Assembly (NCBI GenBank): GCA_007119405.1
Contig: SKPT01000014.1
Location: forward strand, 1 to 6,584
Length of the DNA: 6,584 nt
Direction of reading: 5' to 3'
Origin: Phycisphaeraceae bacterium
GTDB taxonomy: Bacteria; Planctomycetota; Phycisphaerae; Phycisphaerales; Phycisphaeraceae
Below are positions 1 to 5,843 of this stretch, piece after piece. The translations under genes were made by a program, and so were the position numbers. The number at the start of each line of letters is the position of its first letter. Position 1 is the first letter of the stretch. Below the pieces are notes generated by a model. The model ran no database searches. It saw nothing but the letters and a program-made list of their open reading frames with translations, and had not been told where the DNA came from.

Positions 1-384
1 GAGGACACGCTGGTCGTTGTCGACGTCGCAGGTCAGGGTTCCGGGCGTGAGGCTGATGGCGTTGGCGAGGGTGGTGATCTGCACGTCGGTCAGCTCGGGC
101 ACGGGGTAGCGGACGATGCGCGGGGTCATCTTGTGCCGGGGCGTGAGCACCTCCCAGGCGACCTGGAGGTTGGCGCGGATCAGGATGCGGATGAAGAACC
201 CGGCGAAGGAGAACAGGCGCAGGAACTTGCCGGCGTAGCTGCGGCCGAGCAGGGCGCGGCTGTAGAGGGCGATGATCAGGAACCCGAGGACGAAGCCGAG
301 CAGGAAGTTCCACTCGTTGACGTAGCCGGTCAGGGCGACGTAGATCACCGCGAGGAAGATGTTGAGGAAGAAGAGCCAGATCAT
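1..384 (-). CDS. mrpE: Mrp antiporter subunit E (MrpE/MnhE), C-terminus cut by window edge
   Basis: This is the small MrpE subunit of the Mrp Na+/H+ antiporter, a membrane protein needed for assembly and activity of the complex. The first 128 codons are present. They begin MIWLFFLNIFLAVIYVALTG and have hydrophobic segments at about residues 2-20 and 26-41. A basic stretch (YSRALLGRSYAGK) follows, then a third hydrophobic segment at about 56-70. The soluble part carries LTDVQITTLANAISLTPGTLT at about 98-118, which matches the conserved LAN-x-ISLTPGT signature of MrpE. Family members are about 160-170 residues, so roughly the last 35 lie beyond position 1. The ATG at 384-382 is chosen because it gives the typical N-terminus; no Shine-Dalgarno sequence precedes it. 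The gene lies 100 bp after mrpD, across a repeat-rich spacer, which is looser than usual for mrp operons. The identification is firm. Confidence 0.95.
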   Translation of the reverse strand, partial: MIWLFFLNIFLAVIYVALTGYVNEWNFLLGFVLGFLIIALYSRALLGRSYAGKFLRLFSFAGFFIRILIRANLQVAWEVLTPRHKMTPRIVRYPVPELTDVQITTLANAISLTPGTLTCDVDNDQRVL

Positions 385-388
385 GGGA

Positions 389-416
389 GATTTCGGATTG
401 CTGATTCTCGATTTTT
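389..416 (-). repeat. Four tandem 7-bp units just upstream of mrpE
   Basis: On the plus strand, four consecutive heptamers each start with GATT at 389, 396, 403 and 410: GATTTCG, GATTGCT, GATTCTC and GATTTTT. On the mrpE coding strand each unit reads NNNAATC. The array ends 4 bp before the mrpE ATG, so it occupies the position of the ribosome binding site. Function is unknown. It may be decayed mobile or expanded repeat DNA, or a protein or RNA binding array. Confidence 0.7.
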
Positions 417-429
417 GGTGGGTTTCGCG

Positions 430-445
430 AAGCCGCGAGCGGCTT
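430..445 (-). other. Compact GC-rich hairpin in the mrpD-mrpE spacer
   Basis: AAGCCGCGAGCGGCTT is a near-perfect palindrome: AAGCCGC pairs with GCGGCTT around a 2-nt centre (or a 6-bp stem with a 4-nt loop). In the minus-strand mRNA it lies 42-57 nt after the mrpD stop. No T-rich run follows it in the direction of transcription, so it is not a standard intrinsic terminator. It could stabilise the upstream mRNA 3' end or mark an RNA processing site. Confidence 0.6.
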
Positions 446-450
446 TAGCT

Positions 451-484
451 GTGGTTATCCGTGTTCATTTGTGTTCATTCGTGG
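451..484 (-). repeat. 10-bp tandem repeat directly after the mrpD stop codon
   Basis: On the minus strand three decamers follow one another: ACGAATGAAC (482-473), ACAAATGAAC (472-463) and the diverged ACGGATAACC (462-453). They are flanked by CCAC-type ends (around 484-482 and 453-451). The array begins immediately after the mrpD stop codon TAG (487-485). I recall this ACGAATGAAC-style repeat from intergenic regions of planctomycete-like genomes, but that memory is unverified. No coding content is visible. Confidence 0.7.
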
Positions 485-2041
485 CTATTCTGTTTCCATC
501 ACGAGCTCGGGCGCGGTGGGGCCGAGCACGGCGTTGATGTAGGCGGTGGGGTCTTCGAGCTGTTGGCCGGCGGTCTGGGCGACGTCGAAGACGAGCTGGG
601 CGCCGAAGCCCATGAACAGGGCGACGGCGACGAGCAGCGTGGTGCCGATGTAGGCGGGGCGGAGCTGGGCGGGGCTTGGCGTGGTGTGCCCGGGCAGGGG
701 TTGGGCTTCGGGGTTCCAGAAGCCGTAGGACCAGATCTTGAGCATGGACAGGAGCGTGAGGGGGCTGGTGGCCAGGGCGAAGAGGGCGAGCCACCACCAG
801 TCGCTCCAGCCGGCGTGGATGATGACGAGCTTGCCGAAGAAGCCGGACAGCGGCGGCAGGCCGACGAGGCTCATGGCGGCGATGAAGAAGAGGATGGCGA
901 GGTAGGGGGTTTTTCGCAGCAGGCCGCCGAGGTGGTCGAGGTGGTCGGTGCCGCGGTGTTTTTCCATGAGGCCGCAGCAGAGGAAGAGGCTGGACTTGAC
1001 GACCATGTTATGGACGACGAACAGCGCGCAGCCGGCCAGCGCGTAGCCGGACATCACGACGATGGCGAAGATCATGTAGCCGATCTGGCTGATGATGTGG
1101 ATGGAGAGGATGCGTCGGATGCCGGACTGGGAGACGGCGCCGAGCACGGCGTAGAACATGGTGAAGGCGGCGCTGACGGCCAGCAGCCAGATGGTCCAGC
1201 TTGCGAAGCCGTCGCCGGCGGCGAAGGCGAGGGGGAAGATGCGCATGATGCAGTAGACGCCGATCTTGGTCAGCAGCCCGGAGAAGAGCGCGGCGACGGA
1301 GATGGGGCAGGTGTAGTAGGTGTCGGGCAGCCAGAACCAGAGGGGGAAGAACGCGCCCTTGGCGCCGAAGACGAAGAGCAGGACGACGCCGAGGGCGGTG
1401 AAGCCGGTGGGCATGGGGTCGCCGCTGGCCTGGATTTCGTGGACGATGCGGGAGATGTCGGCGATGTTAAGCGTGCCGAACAGGCCGTAGGTCATGCCCG
1501 CGGCCATGACGAAGACGGTGGAGGCGAGGAGGTTGAGGACGACGTACTTGTAGGCCTGGGCCATCTGGATGCGCGTCGCGCCGATGCAGATGAGCGCGTA
1601 GGAGGCCATCAGGGCGATTTCGAAGGCGACAAAGAGGTTGAACAGGTCGCCGGTGAGGAAGCACATGTTGCCGCCGAAGACGAGCATCTGGAAGAGGGGG
1701 TGGAAGTAGCGTCGCTCGACGTCGGGGGTGAGGGTGGAGAAGGCGTGGATGTAGGCGCCCAGGGCGACGACGCCGGCCACCGTGATCAGCAAGCCCGAAA
1801 GGTTGTCGAAGATCAGGTTGATGGCGTAGGCGGTGGGCCAGCCGCTGAGGTTGTTGACGAGGATGGCTTCGGGCTGGATGGCCAGGAGCAGCGTCAGGGC
1901 CAGGGCCAGGTTGGCGAGGAGGCTGGCCAGGCCCAGGCCGCGGGCCAGCATCGGCCGGCGCGTCAGCGGGATGCACAGCAGCGCGGCGACGAGAGGGATC
2001 GCACAGAGCAGGACGACGAGGTTGTTGAGCGGCTCGGGCAT
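485..2041 (-). CDS. mrpD: Mrp antiporter subunit D (MrpD/MnhD)
   Basis: This is a 518-residue polytopic membrane protein of the proton-translocating NADH dehydrogenase/Mrp family, homologous to NuoM/NuoN. It is one of the two large ion-translocating subunits of the Mrp Na+/H+ antiporter. About 14 membrane helices are visible, and the length is normal for MrpD (about 490-520). The expected charged residues of the antiporter-like fold are present: Glu141 in FVAFEIALMASYAL (TM5), Lys228 in FGAKGAFFPLWFWLPD (TM7), Lys259 in LLTKIGVYC (TM8), and Lys404 in GLPPLSGFFGK (TM12). The sequence RRILSIHIISQIGYM (about 309-323) is the family's TM10 signature. The ATG at 2041 gives the normal N-terminus, but no Shine-Dalgarno sequence precedes it. 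The gene is separated from mrpC by 207 bp and from mrpE by 100 bp, both repeat-rich, and its TAG stop abuts a decamer repeat. The identification is firm. Confidence 0.97.
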   Translation of the reverse strand: MPEPLNNLVVLLCAIPLVAALLCIPLTRRPMLARGLGLASLLANLALALTLLLAIQPEAILVNNLSGWPTAYAINLIFDNLSGLLITVAGVVALGAYIHAFSTLTPDVERRYFHPLFQMLVFGGNMCFLTGDLFNLFVAFEIALMASYALICIGATRIQMAQAYKYVVLNLLASTVFVMAAGMTYGLFGTLNIADISRIVHEIQASGDPMPTGFTALGVVLLFVFGAKGAFFPLWFWLPDTYYTCPISVAALFSGLLTKIGVYCIMRIFPLAFAAGDGFASWTIWLLAVSAAFTMFYAVLGAVSQSGIRRILSIHIISQIGYMIFAIVVMSGYALAGCALFVVHNMVVKSSLFLCCGLMEKHRGTDHLDHLGGLLRKTPYLAILFFIAAMSLVGLPPLSGFFGKLVIIHAGWSDWWWLALFALATSPLTLLSMLKIWSYGFWNPEAQPLPGHTTPSPAQLRPAYIGTTLLVAVALFMGFGAQLVFDVAQTAGQQLEDPTAYINAVLGPTAPELVMETE

Positions 2042-2060
2042 GGATTATTGGTGGCGAGGT

Positions 2061-2097
2061 ACGAAGGCACGAAGGCGCGAAGGCAGGAAGCAGAAGG
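2061..2097 (-). repeat. 8-bp tandem repeat upstream of mrpD
   Basis: On the plus strand the units are ACGAAGGC (2061-2068), ACGAAGGC (2069-2076) and GCGAAGGC (2077-2084), followed by degenerate copies AGGAAGCA and GAAGG to 2097. The array ends 20 bp before the mrpD ATG and occupies most of its leader. It shares the GAAG core with the inverted repeat further upstream and probably belongs to the same repeat class. There is no sign of coding. Confidence 0.75.
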
Positions 2098-2127
2098 AGG
2101 CGGTGTTGCTCATCGCGGGATCGAGAG

Positions 2128-2250
2128 AACCGCGAACAAGCGAAGAGCGCGAAGGGCGTGCGATTGGCTGTGTTTCTCGAATGGTCGTCATCGGCTTGGC
2201 TCCGGGCCCTTTGTCTTCGCGTACTTCGCTCGCTTCGCTTCTTCGCGGTT
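2128..2250 (-). repeat. Inverted repeat filling the mrpC-mrpD spacer
   Basis: The left arm AACCGCGAACAAGCGAAG (2128-2145) is repeated in inverted orientation at 2233-2250 as CTTCGCTTCTTCGCGGTT, with 17 of 18 positions matching. The arms are separated by 87 bp. The right arm sits in a longer run of CTTCGC-headed units at 2215, 2224, 2233 and 2241 (spacing 9, 9, 8). The left arm continues into further GCGAAG motifs to about 2155. The mrpC stop codon (2251-2249) overlaps the outer edge of the right arm. In the mrpC-mrpD transcript the arms could pair into a long hairpin. It resembles dispersed intergenic repeat or miniature element DNA. No transposase or target duplication is visible. Confidence 0.7.
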
Positions 2251-2683
2251 AACCGGATGTTCCCTGGGTCTGCGTCTCGGCCAGGCTTGCCTCGTCAGGC
2301 TCGGGGAAGGGGCTCTGGCGTTCGTTCTTGGCCAGCTCCTCGGTATCGATCGTCTGTGTCGTGCGTCCGGTGACGACGATCAGGGACAGCAGGAAGCCCA
2401 TGACGCCGAAGCCGATGACGATGGCGGTGAGGATGAGGGCCTGGGGCAGGGGGTCGGCGGTGGTGGCCAGGGCGTCGGGCTCGACCTCGCCGGCGGCGAC
2501 GACGGGCGGGGCCTTGATGCCCTCGGCCGTGATCGGCGAGCCGGACATGGCGATGATGCAGAGGTTGGCGGCATGGGCGAGCAGGAACAGGCCCATGGCG
2601 ATGCCCTTGAGCTCGCGGCCGAGGATCATGTAGACGCCGGTGCCGAAGATGATGGCCACGCAAAGCGCGACGATGAGTGTCAT
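2249..2683 (-). CDS. mrpC: Mrp antiporter subunit C (MrpC/MnhC), long C-terminal tail
   Basis: This is a 144-residue NuoK-like subunit of the Mrp Na+/H+ antiporter. Three membrane helices are seen: about residues 3-20, 27-47 and 80-104. The sequence ADPLPQALILTAIVIGFG at 76-93 is the NuoK/MrpC signature, and GVYMILGRELKGIAMGLFLLAHAANL at 16-41 also fits the family. Typical MrpC proteins are about 110-115 residues. This one has a hydrophilic tail of about 40 residues after helix 3, rich in Glu, Thr and Gln (TIDTEELAKNERQS... to QTQGTSG), and the linker between helices 2 and 3 is long. Its ATG overlaps the mrpB stop as ATGA. GAGGAG lies 11 nt upstream, far for a Shine-Dalgarno, so translational coupling is likely. 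The stop codon overlaps the edge of an intergenic inverted repeat. The identification is firm. Confidence 0.96.
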   Translation of the reverse strand: MTLIVALCVAIIFGTGVYMILGRELKGIAMGLFLLAHAANLCIIAMSGSPITAEGIKAPPVVAAGEVEPDALATTADPLPQALILTAIVIGFGVMGFLLSLIVVTGRTTQTIDTEELAKNERQSPFPEPDEASLAETQTQGTSG

Positions 2684-3105
2684 GACGCTTCGAGCTCCTC
2701 GGAGAGGCGCAGGATCATGCCGATGGCGGCGCCGATGACCACGAGCAGGACGCCGGCGTCGAACGCCAGCGCCGAGGCCAGGTGCACGCGTTCGCCGCCG
2801 GGCAGGGGCATGTAGTCGTGCCAGGTGCTGAGGAAGGGCCAGCCCAGGAGCATCGGCGCCAGGCCGGTGACGACGGCGATGAGCATGCCGATCATGACGA
2901 TGGTGCGCGGGTGGGTGGGGATGAGGCGCTCGAAGGCCTCGGCGCCGGCGCTGATGCGGTAGATGACGAGGCTGACGGCGGCGATGAGTCCGCCGATGAA
3001 CCCGCCGCCGGGCTCGTCGTGGCCCTTGAGAGCCATGAACAGGGCGAAGAGCAGTCCCAGCGGGACGATGAGCTTGATCGCGGTGTGGAGGATGAGCGAG
3101 TTCAT
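2680..3105 (-). CDS. mrpB: Mrp antiporter subunit B (MrpB/MnhB)
   Basis: This is a 141-residue membrane subunit of the Mrp Na+/H+ antiporter carrying the MnhB domain over nearly its whole length, the usual size for a free-standing MrpB. Four hydrophobic segments are visible, at about residues 8-26, 35-50, 68-88 and 108-132. The defining motif is LKGHDEPGGGFIGGL at 26-40. LAPMLLGWPFLSTWHDYMPLP (about 82-102) and the C-terminal SALAFDAGVLLVVIGA also match the family. MrpB is a separate gene here rather than fused to MrpA, which supports a group-1 mrp operon. Its start overlaps the mrpA stop (ATGA at 3105-3102) and its stop overlaps the mrpC start (2683-2680), implying translational coupling of A, B and C. 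Only a weak AAGG, 10 nt upstream, could act as a ribosome binding site. Confidence 0.97.
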   Translation of the reverse strand: MNSLILHTAIKLIVPLGLLFALFMALKGHDEPGGGFIGGLIAAVSLVIYRISAGAEAFERLIPTHPRTIVMIGMLIAVVTGLAPMLLGWPFLSTWHDYMPLPGGERVHLASALAFDAGVLLVVIGAAIGMILRLSEELEAS

Positions 3106-5681
3106 GCGGTCAAAGCCTTGTTGCGGCGTCGCGAGGGCATGAGCGACCAGACGCCGAGGGCGGCGAGGGCGAGGACGACGATTTCGCCGAGGGTGTCGAA
3201 GGCGCGGAAGTCGACGAGGATGACGTTGACGACGTTGCCCCCGCCGCCGCTGCGGCCGTCAGTCAGCTCGCTGCCGTGGTGGGCGTGCTGGAGGAAGAAC
3301 TCGCCCAGGCGGGGGTACTCGGCGAGCAGGGGCAGGCCGGCCTCGCCGGCGGCGGCGACGAGGGTAAGCCAGCCCAAGGCCGCGCCCATGGCGACGCTGA
3401 TGGCGATGCGCCACGGGCGTCCGCCGACCGCGGGCACCGGGGTCTCGGGCAGCAGCCGGAGCACGAGCACGAAGAGGATGACGCTGATGATCTCGAACAT
3501 GAGCTGCGTCAGCGCCAGGTCCGGGGCCTCGTAGACCAGGTAGAGCCCGACGACGGTGAAGCCGCACGCCCCCAGCAGCAGAACGCGCACGACGCGCGAG
3601 GCGACCAGGGGGATGGCCACGGCGGAGGCGGCGGCGATGATGCCCAGGGCCACGCCCGGCCAGAACTCCAGCAGCCGCGGCAACTCCGCGCGCAGGGGCT
3701 CGATCTTCTCCGGCTCGACGACGACGGTGCCCGCGAACGCCACCAGGAACGCCAGCAGGACCATCACGACGTAATGGCGCAGGTGGCCGGTCTGGACGGT
3801 TCGGAAGGCCCGGCCGCCGCCGACGACGGCGGCGTGGTAGATGGCGGGGTAGATGCGGTCGTGCAGGTCGACGATCGCGCCGCGCATGGCGGGGCTCAGG
3901 CCGATGGCGAGGCCGAGGATGACGGCCAGGGCGGACATGAGCAGCGGCACGCCGAGGGCGAGCTGCCAGAGGGCGGGGACGCCGGCGTAGAAGTAGTTGA
4001 CGTTGGCTTCGAGCGGGCCGATGAGCTGGTTCCACAGCGGCGTGTAGAGCCCGCCGATGAACTGGGGCAGGACCAGGACGAGCGCGGGCAGCCAGAGCAT
4101 GGCGTGCCAGAAGCCGGTCTCGTGATGGTGATGCTCGCCGTCGTGGCCGGAGGCGTCATGCTCGCCGGGCTCGGCGCCCTGGTCGTGGTAGGGGGTGGGC
4201 CCGTGGGGCGGGTGGTCGGGCATGTGGGTGTCGGCGGCGTGCTCGCTGCCGCGGGCTTCGACCTCGGGACGCAGGCCGGGCGCCAGGCCCAGCAGCGTCG
4301 TGGCCAGGCGCACGAAGATGGCCATGTTCAGCGCGGCGGTGAGCACCGCCATCGCCATGACGATCCAGAAGACGGGGTGGACGTGGGTGGCGGCGTGATG
4401 GATGGCGTAGAGGAAGAGCTCCTTGGCCTGGAAGCTGATGGAGCCGGGCAGGGCGGCGAGCGCGTAGCCGGCCATGATCATGACGATGACCATGGCTTTG
4501 TGGTGGCGCACGGCGCCGAAGAGCTCGGGAAGCTGCCGCGAGGCGACGTGCCCCAGGGCGCCGGCGAGGATGAACAGCGGGGCCTTGTAGAAGGCGTGGT
4601 TGGCGATCTGGGAGACGTCGAAGTCGATGGCGCGCAGCGTCTGGCCCTCGTAGGGGAAGGGCAGCGAGCCCAGGCCGTACATGCACATCAGCAGCCCGAG
4701 CTGGCTGACGGTGGTGTAGGCGAAGATGCGTTTGAGGTCGTGCTGGTTCAGCGCGACGTAGGCGCCCAGGAGCATGGTCACCGCCCCCAGGGGGATGATG
4801 ACCCAGGGCCACAGGGCCATCGCGGCGAAGACGGGGTACATGCGGCCGACGAGGAAGACGCCGGCCTTGACCATGGTGGCCGAGTGCAGGAACGCCGAGA
4901 CGGGCGTCGGCGCGGCCATCGCCCCGGGCAGCCAGTAGTGGAAGGGCCACTGGGCGCTTTTGGTGGCCGCGCCGAAGAAGATGAGCACGAACGCCCACAT
5001 GACGGGGTTGTGAAGGTCGAGGGCCCAGTTCATCTCGGGGCGCTCGGCGAGCAGGGTGCTCCAGCGCCAGACGTCGGTGTGCAGGCCCAGCAGCAGCACC
5101 CCGCCGAGCATGACCAGCCCGCCCAGGCCGGTGGTGAAGAACGCCTGCATGGCGAGCTTGACGGCTTTTTTGTCGTAGCGGTCCCAGCCGATGAGCAGGA
5201 ACGAGGAGATGGAGGTCATCTCCCAGAAGAGGAGGGTCAGCAGGATGTGGTCGGCCAGGACGATGCCGAGCATCGCGGTGGTGAAGAAGCCGAGCGTGGG
5301 GTAGAAGCGGTAGAGGTCATCCGGCTCGGGGCCGAAGTAGGCGCGGGCGTAGAGGTTGATCAGCAGGCCGACGCCGGCGACGAGCAGGGCGAAGAATAGG
5401 CCCAGGCCGTCGGCGAGGAAGGAGACTTCGAGGTTGAACGCGGGCCACCAGGGCAGCGAGGCGGTGCCTTCGGTGGTGGCGGTCGCGGTGGCGGCGAAGG
5501 TGGAGACGGGCTCGATGCCGTGGTTGGCGATGTGCGTGCCGACCAGCGCCAGGGCGAGGGCGGGGCCGGCGGTGGCGATGGCGGTGCGCAGGGCGATGGC
5601 GTGTCGTGGCAGCACGAGCGTCAGGACGCCGGCGACCAGCGGGGCGAGCACAGCGAGGCCGAGCAGGGCGAGACCGTCCAT
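3102..5681 (-). CDS. mrpA: Mrp antiporter subunit A (MrpA/MnhA), with histidine-rich loop
   Basis: This is an 859-residue NuoL-like largest subunit of the Mrp Na+/H+ antiporter. Residues about 1-560 form the 14-helix antiporter-like core. Key residues are Glu154 in LLFWEMTSISSFLLIGW (TM5), Lys241 in FGAATKSAQWPFHYWLPGAM (TM7) with His248, Lys272 in LHSATMVKAGVF (TM8), NHAFYKAPLFI at 361-371 (TM11), and Lys420/Glu421 at TM12. The C-terminal extension typical of MrpA has the DUF4040/MbhD-like segment YEAPDLALTQLMFEIISVILFV (about 717-738) and the MbhE-like segment NVVNVILVDFRAFDTLGEI (816-834). It is longer than the usual approximately 800 residues, mainly through a hydrophilic His/Asp/Glu-rich loop at about 469-523 between TM13 and TM14. 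The TM12 motif is unusual (PGSISFQAKE). The ATG at 5681 gives a typical N-terminus, but no Shine-Dalgarno sequence precedes it. It is the first gene of the operon and is divergent from the HIT gene. Confidence 0.97.
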   Translation of the reverse strand: MDGLALLGLAVLAPLVAGVLTLVLPRHAIALRTAIATAGPALALALVGTHIANHGIEPVSTFAATATATTEGTASLPWWPAFNLEVSFLADGLGLFFALLVAGVGLLINLYARAYFGPEPDDLYRFYPTLGFFTTAMLGIVLADHILLTLLFWEMTSISSFLLIGWDRYDKKAVKLAMQAFFTTGLGGLVMLGGVLLLGLHTDVWRWSTLLAERPEMNWALDLHNPVMWAFVLIFFGAATKSAQWPFHYWLPGAMAAPTPVSAFLHSATMVKAGVFLVGRMYPVFAAMALWPWVIIPLGAVTMLLGAYVALNQHDLKRIFAYTTVSQLGLLMCMYGLGSLPFPYEGQTLRAIDFDVSQIANHAFYKAPLFILAGALGHVASRQLPELFGAVRHHKAMVIVMIMAGYALAALPGSISFQAKELFLYAIHHAATHVHPVFWIVMAMAVLTAALNMAIFVRLATTLLGLAPGLRPEVEARGSEHAADTHMPDHPPHGPTPYHDQGAEPGEHDASGHDGEHHHHETGFWHAMLWLPALVLVLPQFIGGLYTPLWNQLIGPLEANVNYFYAGVPALWQLALGVPLLMSALAVILGLAIGLSPAMRGAIVDLHDRIYPAIYHAAVVGGGRAFRTVQTGHLRHYVVMVLLAFLVAFAGTVVVEPEKIEPLRAELPRLLEFWPGVALGIIAAASAVAIPLVASRVVRVLLLGACGFTVVGLYLVYEAPDLALTQLMFEIISVILFVLVLRLLPETPVPAVGGRPWRIAISVAMGAALGWLTLVAAAGEAGLPLLAEYPRLGEFFLQHAHHGSELTDGRSGGGGNVVNVILVDFRAFDTLGEIVVLALAALGVWSLMPSRRRNKALTA
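4113..4277 (-). other. Region encoding the His-rich loop of MrpA (residues 469-523)
   Basis: This stretch encodes a hydrophilic, probably disordered loop between predicted TM13 and TM14. Residues 481-520 hold 11 histidines, at 481, 486, 490, 493, 499, 508, 513 and 517-520, mixed with Asp, Glu, Gly and Pro. It ends GEHHHHETGFW. By analogy with NuoL topology (N-terminus outside, 14 core helices), the loop would face the cytoplasm. Metal binding or pH sensing is possible but is only an inference. Confidence 0.8.
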
Positions 5682-5842
5682 GAGCCAGGGCGGGTGTGGA
5701 ATCGGGGTCAGTGGATGCCAGTGCGTCGACGAGCCGGCGGGTCAACAACCGCGCTTGCACCCGCGTCGGCCGGGCGCAGACCGGACTCTCGGGCCTTATC
5801 GGCGTTTTGGGAGCCCGGGCGCCAGCGGTTACCCTAGGCCCC
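5682..5842. promoter_or_regulatory. Divergent intergenic region between mrpA and the HIT gene
   Basis: This 161-bp GC-rich spacer must hold the promoter of the leftward mrp operon and that of the rightward HIT gene. For mrpA, TTGACC on the minus strand (5745-5740) is a fair -35 box, but nothing at 16-18 bp spacing resembles a -10 box. The 19 nt before the mrpA ATG contain no purine-rich Shine-Dalgarno. An 8-bp palindrome GCCCGGGC lies at 5813-5820. I see no riboswitch, terminator or operator that I can name. Confidence 0.6.
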
Positions 5843-5843
5843 A
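5807..5843 (+). promoter_or_regulatory. Candidate leaderless promoter of the HIT gene
   Basis: TTGGGA (5807-5812) and TACCCT (5830-5835) are spaced by exactly 17 bp and match the sigma-70 -35 and -10 consensus at 4/6 and 3/6 positions. The expected transcription start, about 7 nt after the -10 box, falls at 5842-5843, the A of the HIT ATG. No Shine-Dalgarno sequence precedes that ATG, so a leaderless transcript is consistent. The boxes are weak and could be chance. Confidence 0.35.

Noticed and set aside
389..484. A CRISPR-like array in the mrpD-mrpE spacer
   Set aside because: The units are only 7 and 10 bp, directly adjacent, without unique spacers of about 30 bp, and no cas genes are present.
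133..537. 134-codon plus-strand frame across the mrpE-mrpD junction
   Set aside because: It is antisense to mrpE and runs through the repeat spacer; its product is acidic low-complexity sequence without homology that I recognise.
2128..2250. An insertion sequence between mrpC and mrpD
   Set aside because: Only an inverted repeat is visible; there is no transposase frame and no clear target-site duplication, so it is called a repeat rather than a mobile element.
461..2815. 784-codon open frame on the plus strand
   Set aside because: It lies antisense to mrpD and mrpC, which have clear family motifs. Its product is a low-complexity Gly/Glu/Asp/Ala-rich sequence, as expected when G/C-ending codons on the opposite strand remove stops.
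3276..5399. 707-codon open frame on the plus strand
   Set aside because: It is antisense to mrpA, with the same low-complexity composition and no recognisable domain, so it is a codon-bias shadow.
5696..5842. N-terminal extension of the HIT protein from an upstream ATG
   Set aside because: The 49 extra residues are Arg/Ala-rich and unlike the family, whereas the ATG at 5843 starts right at the conserved LWAPWR region.
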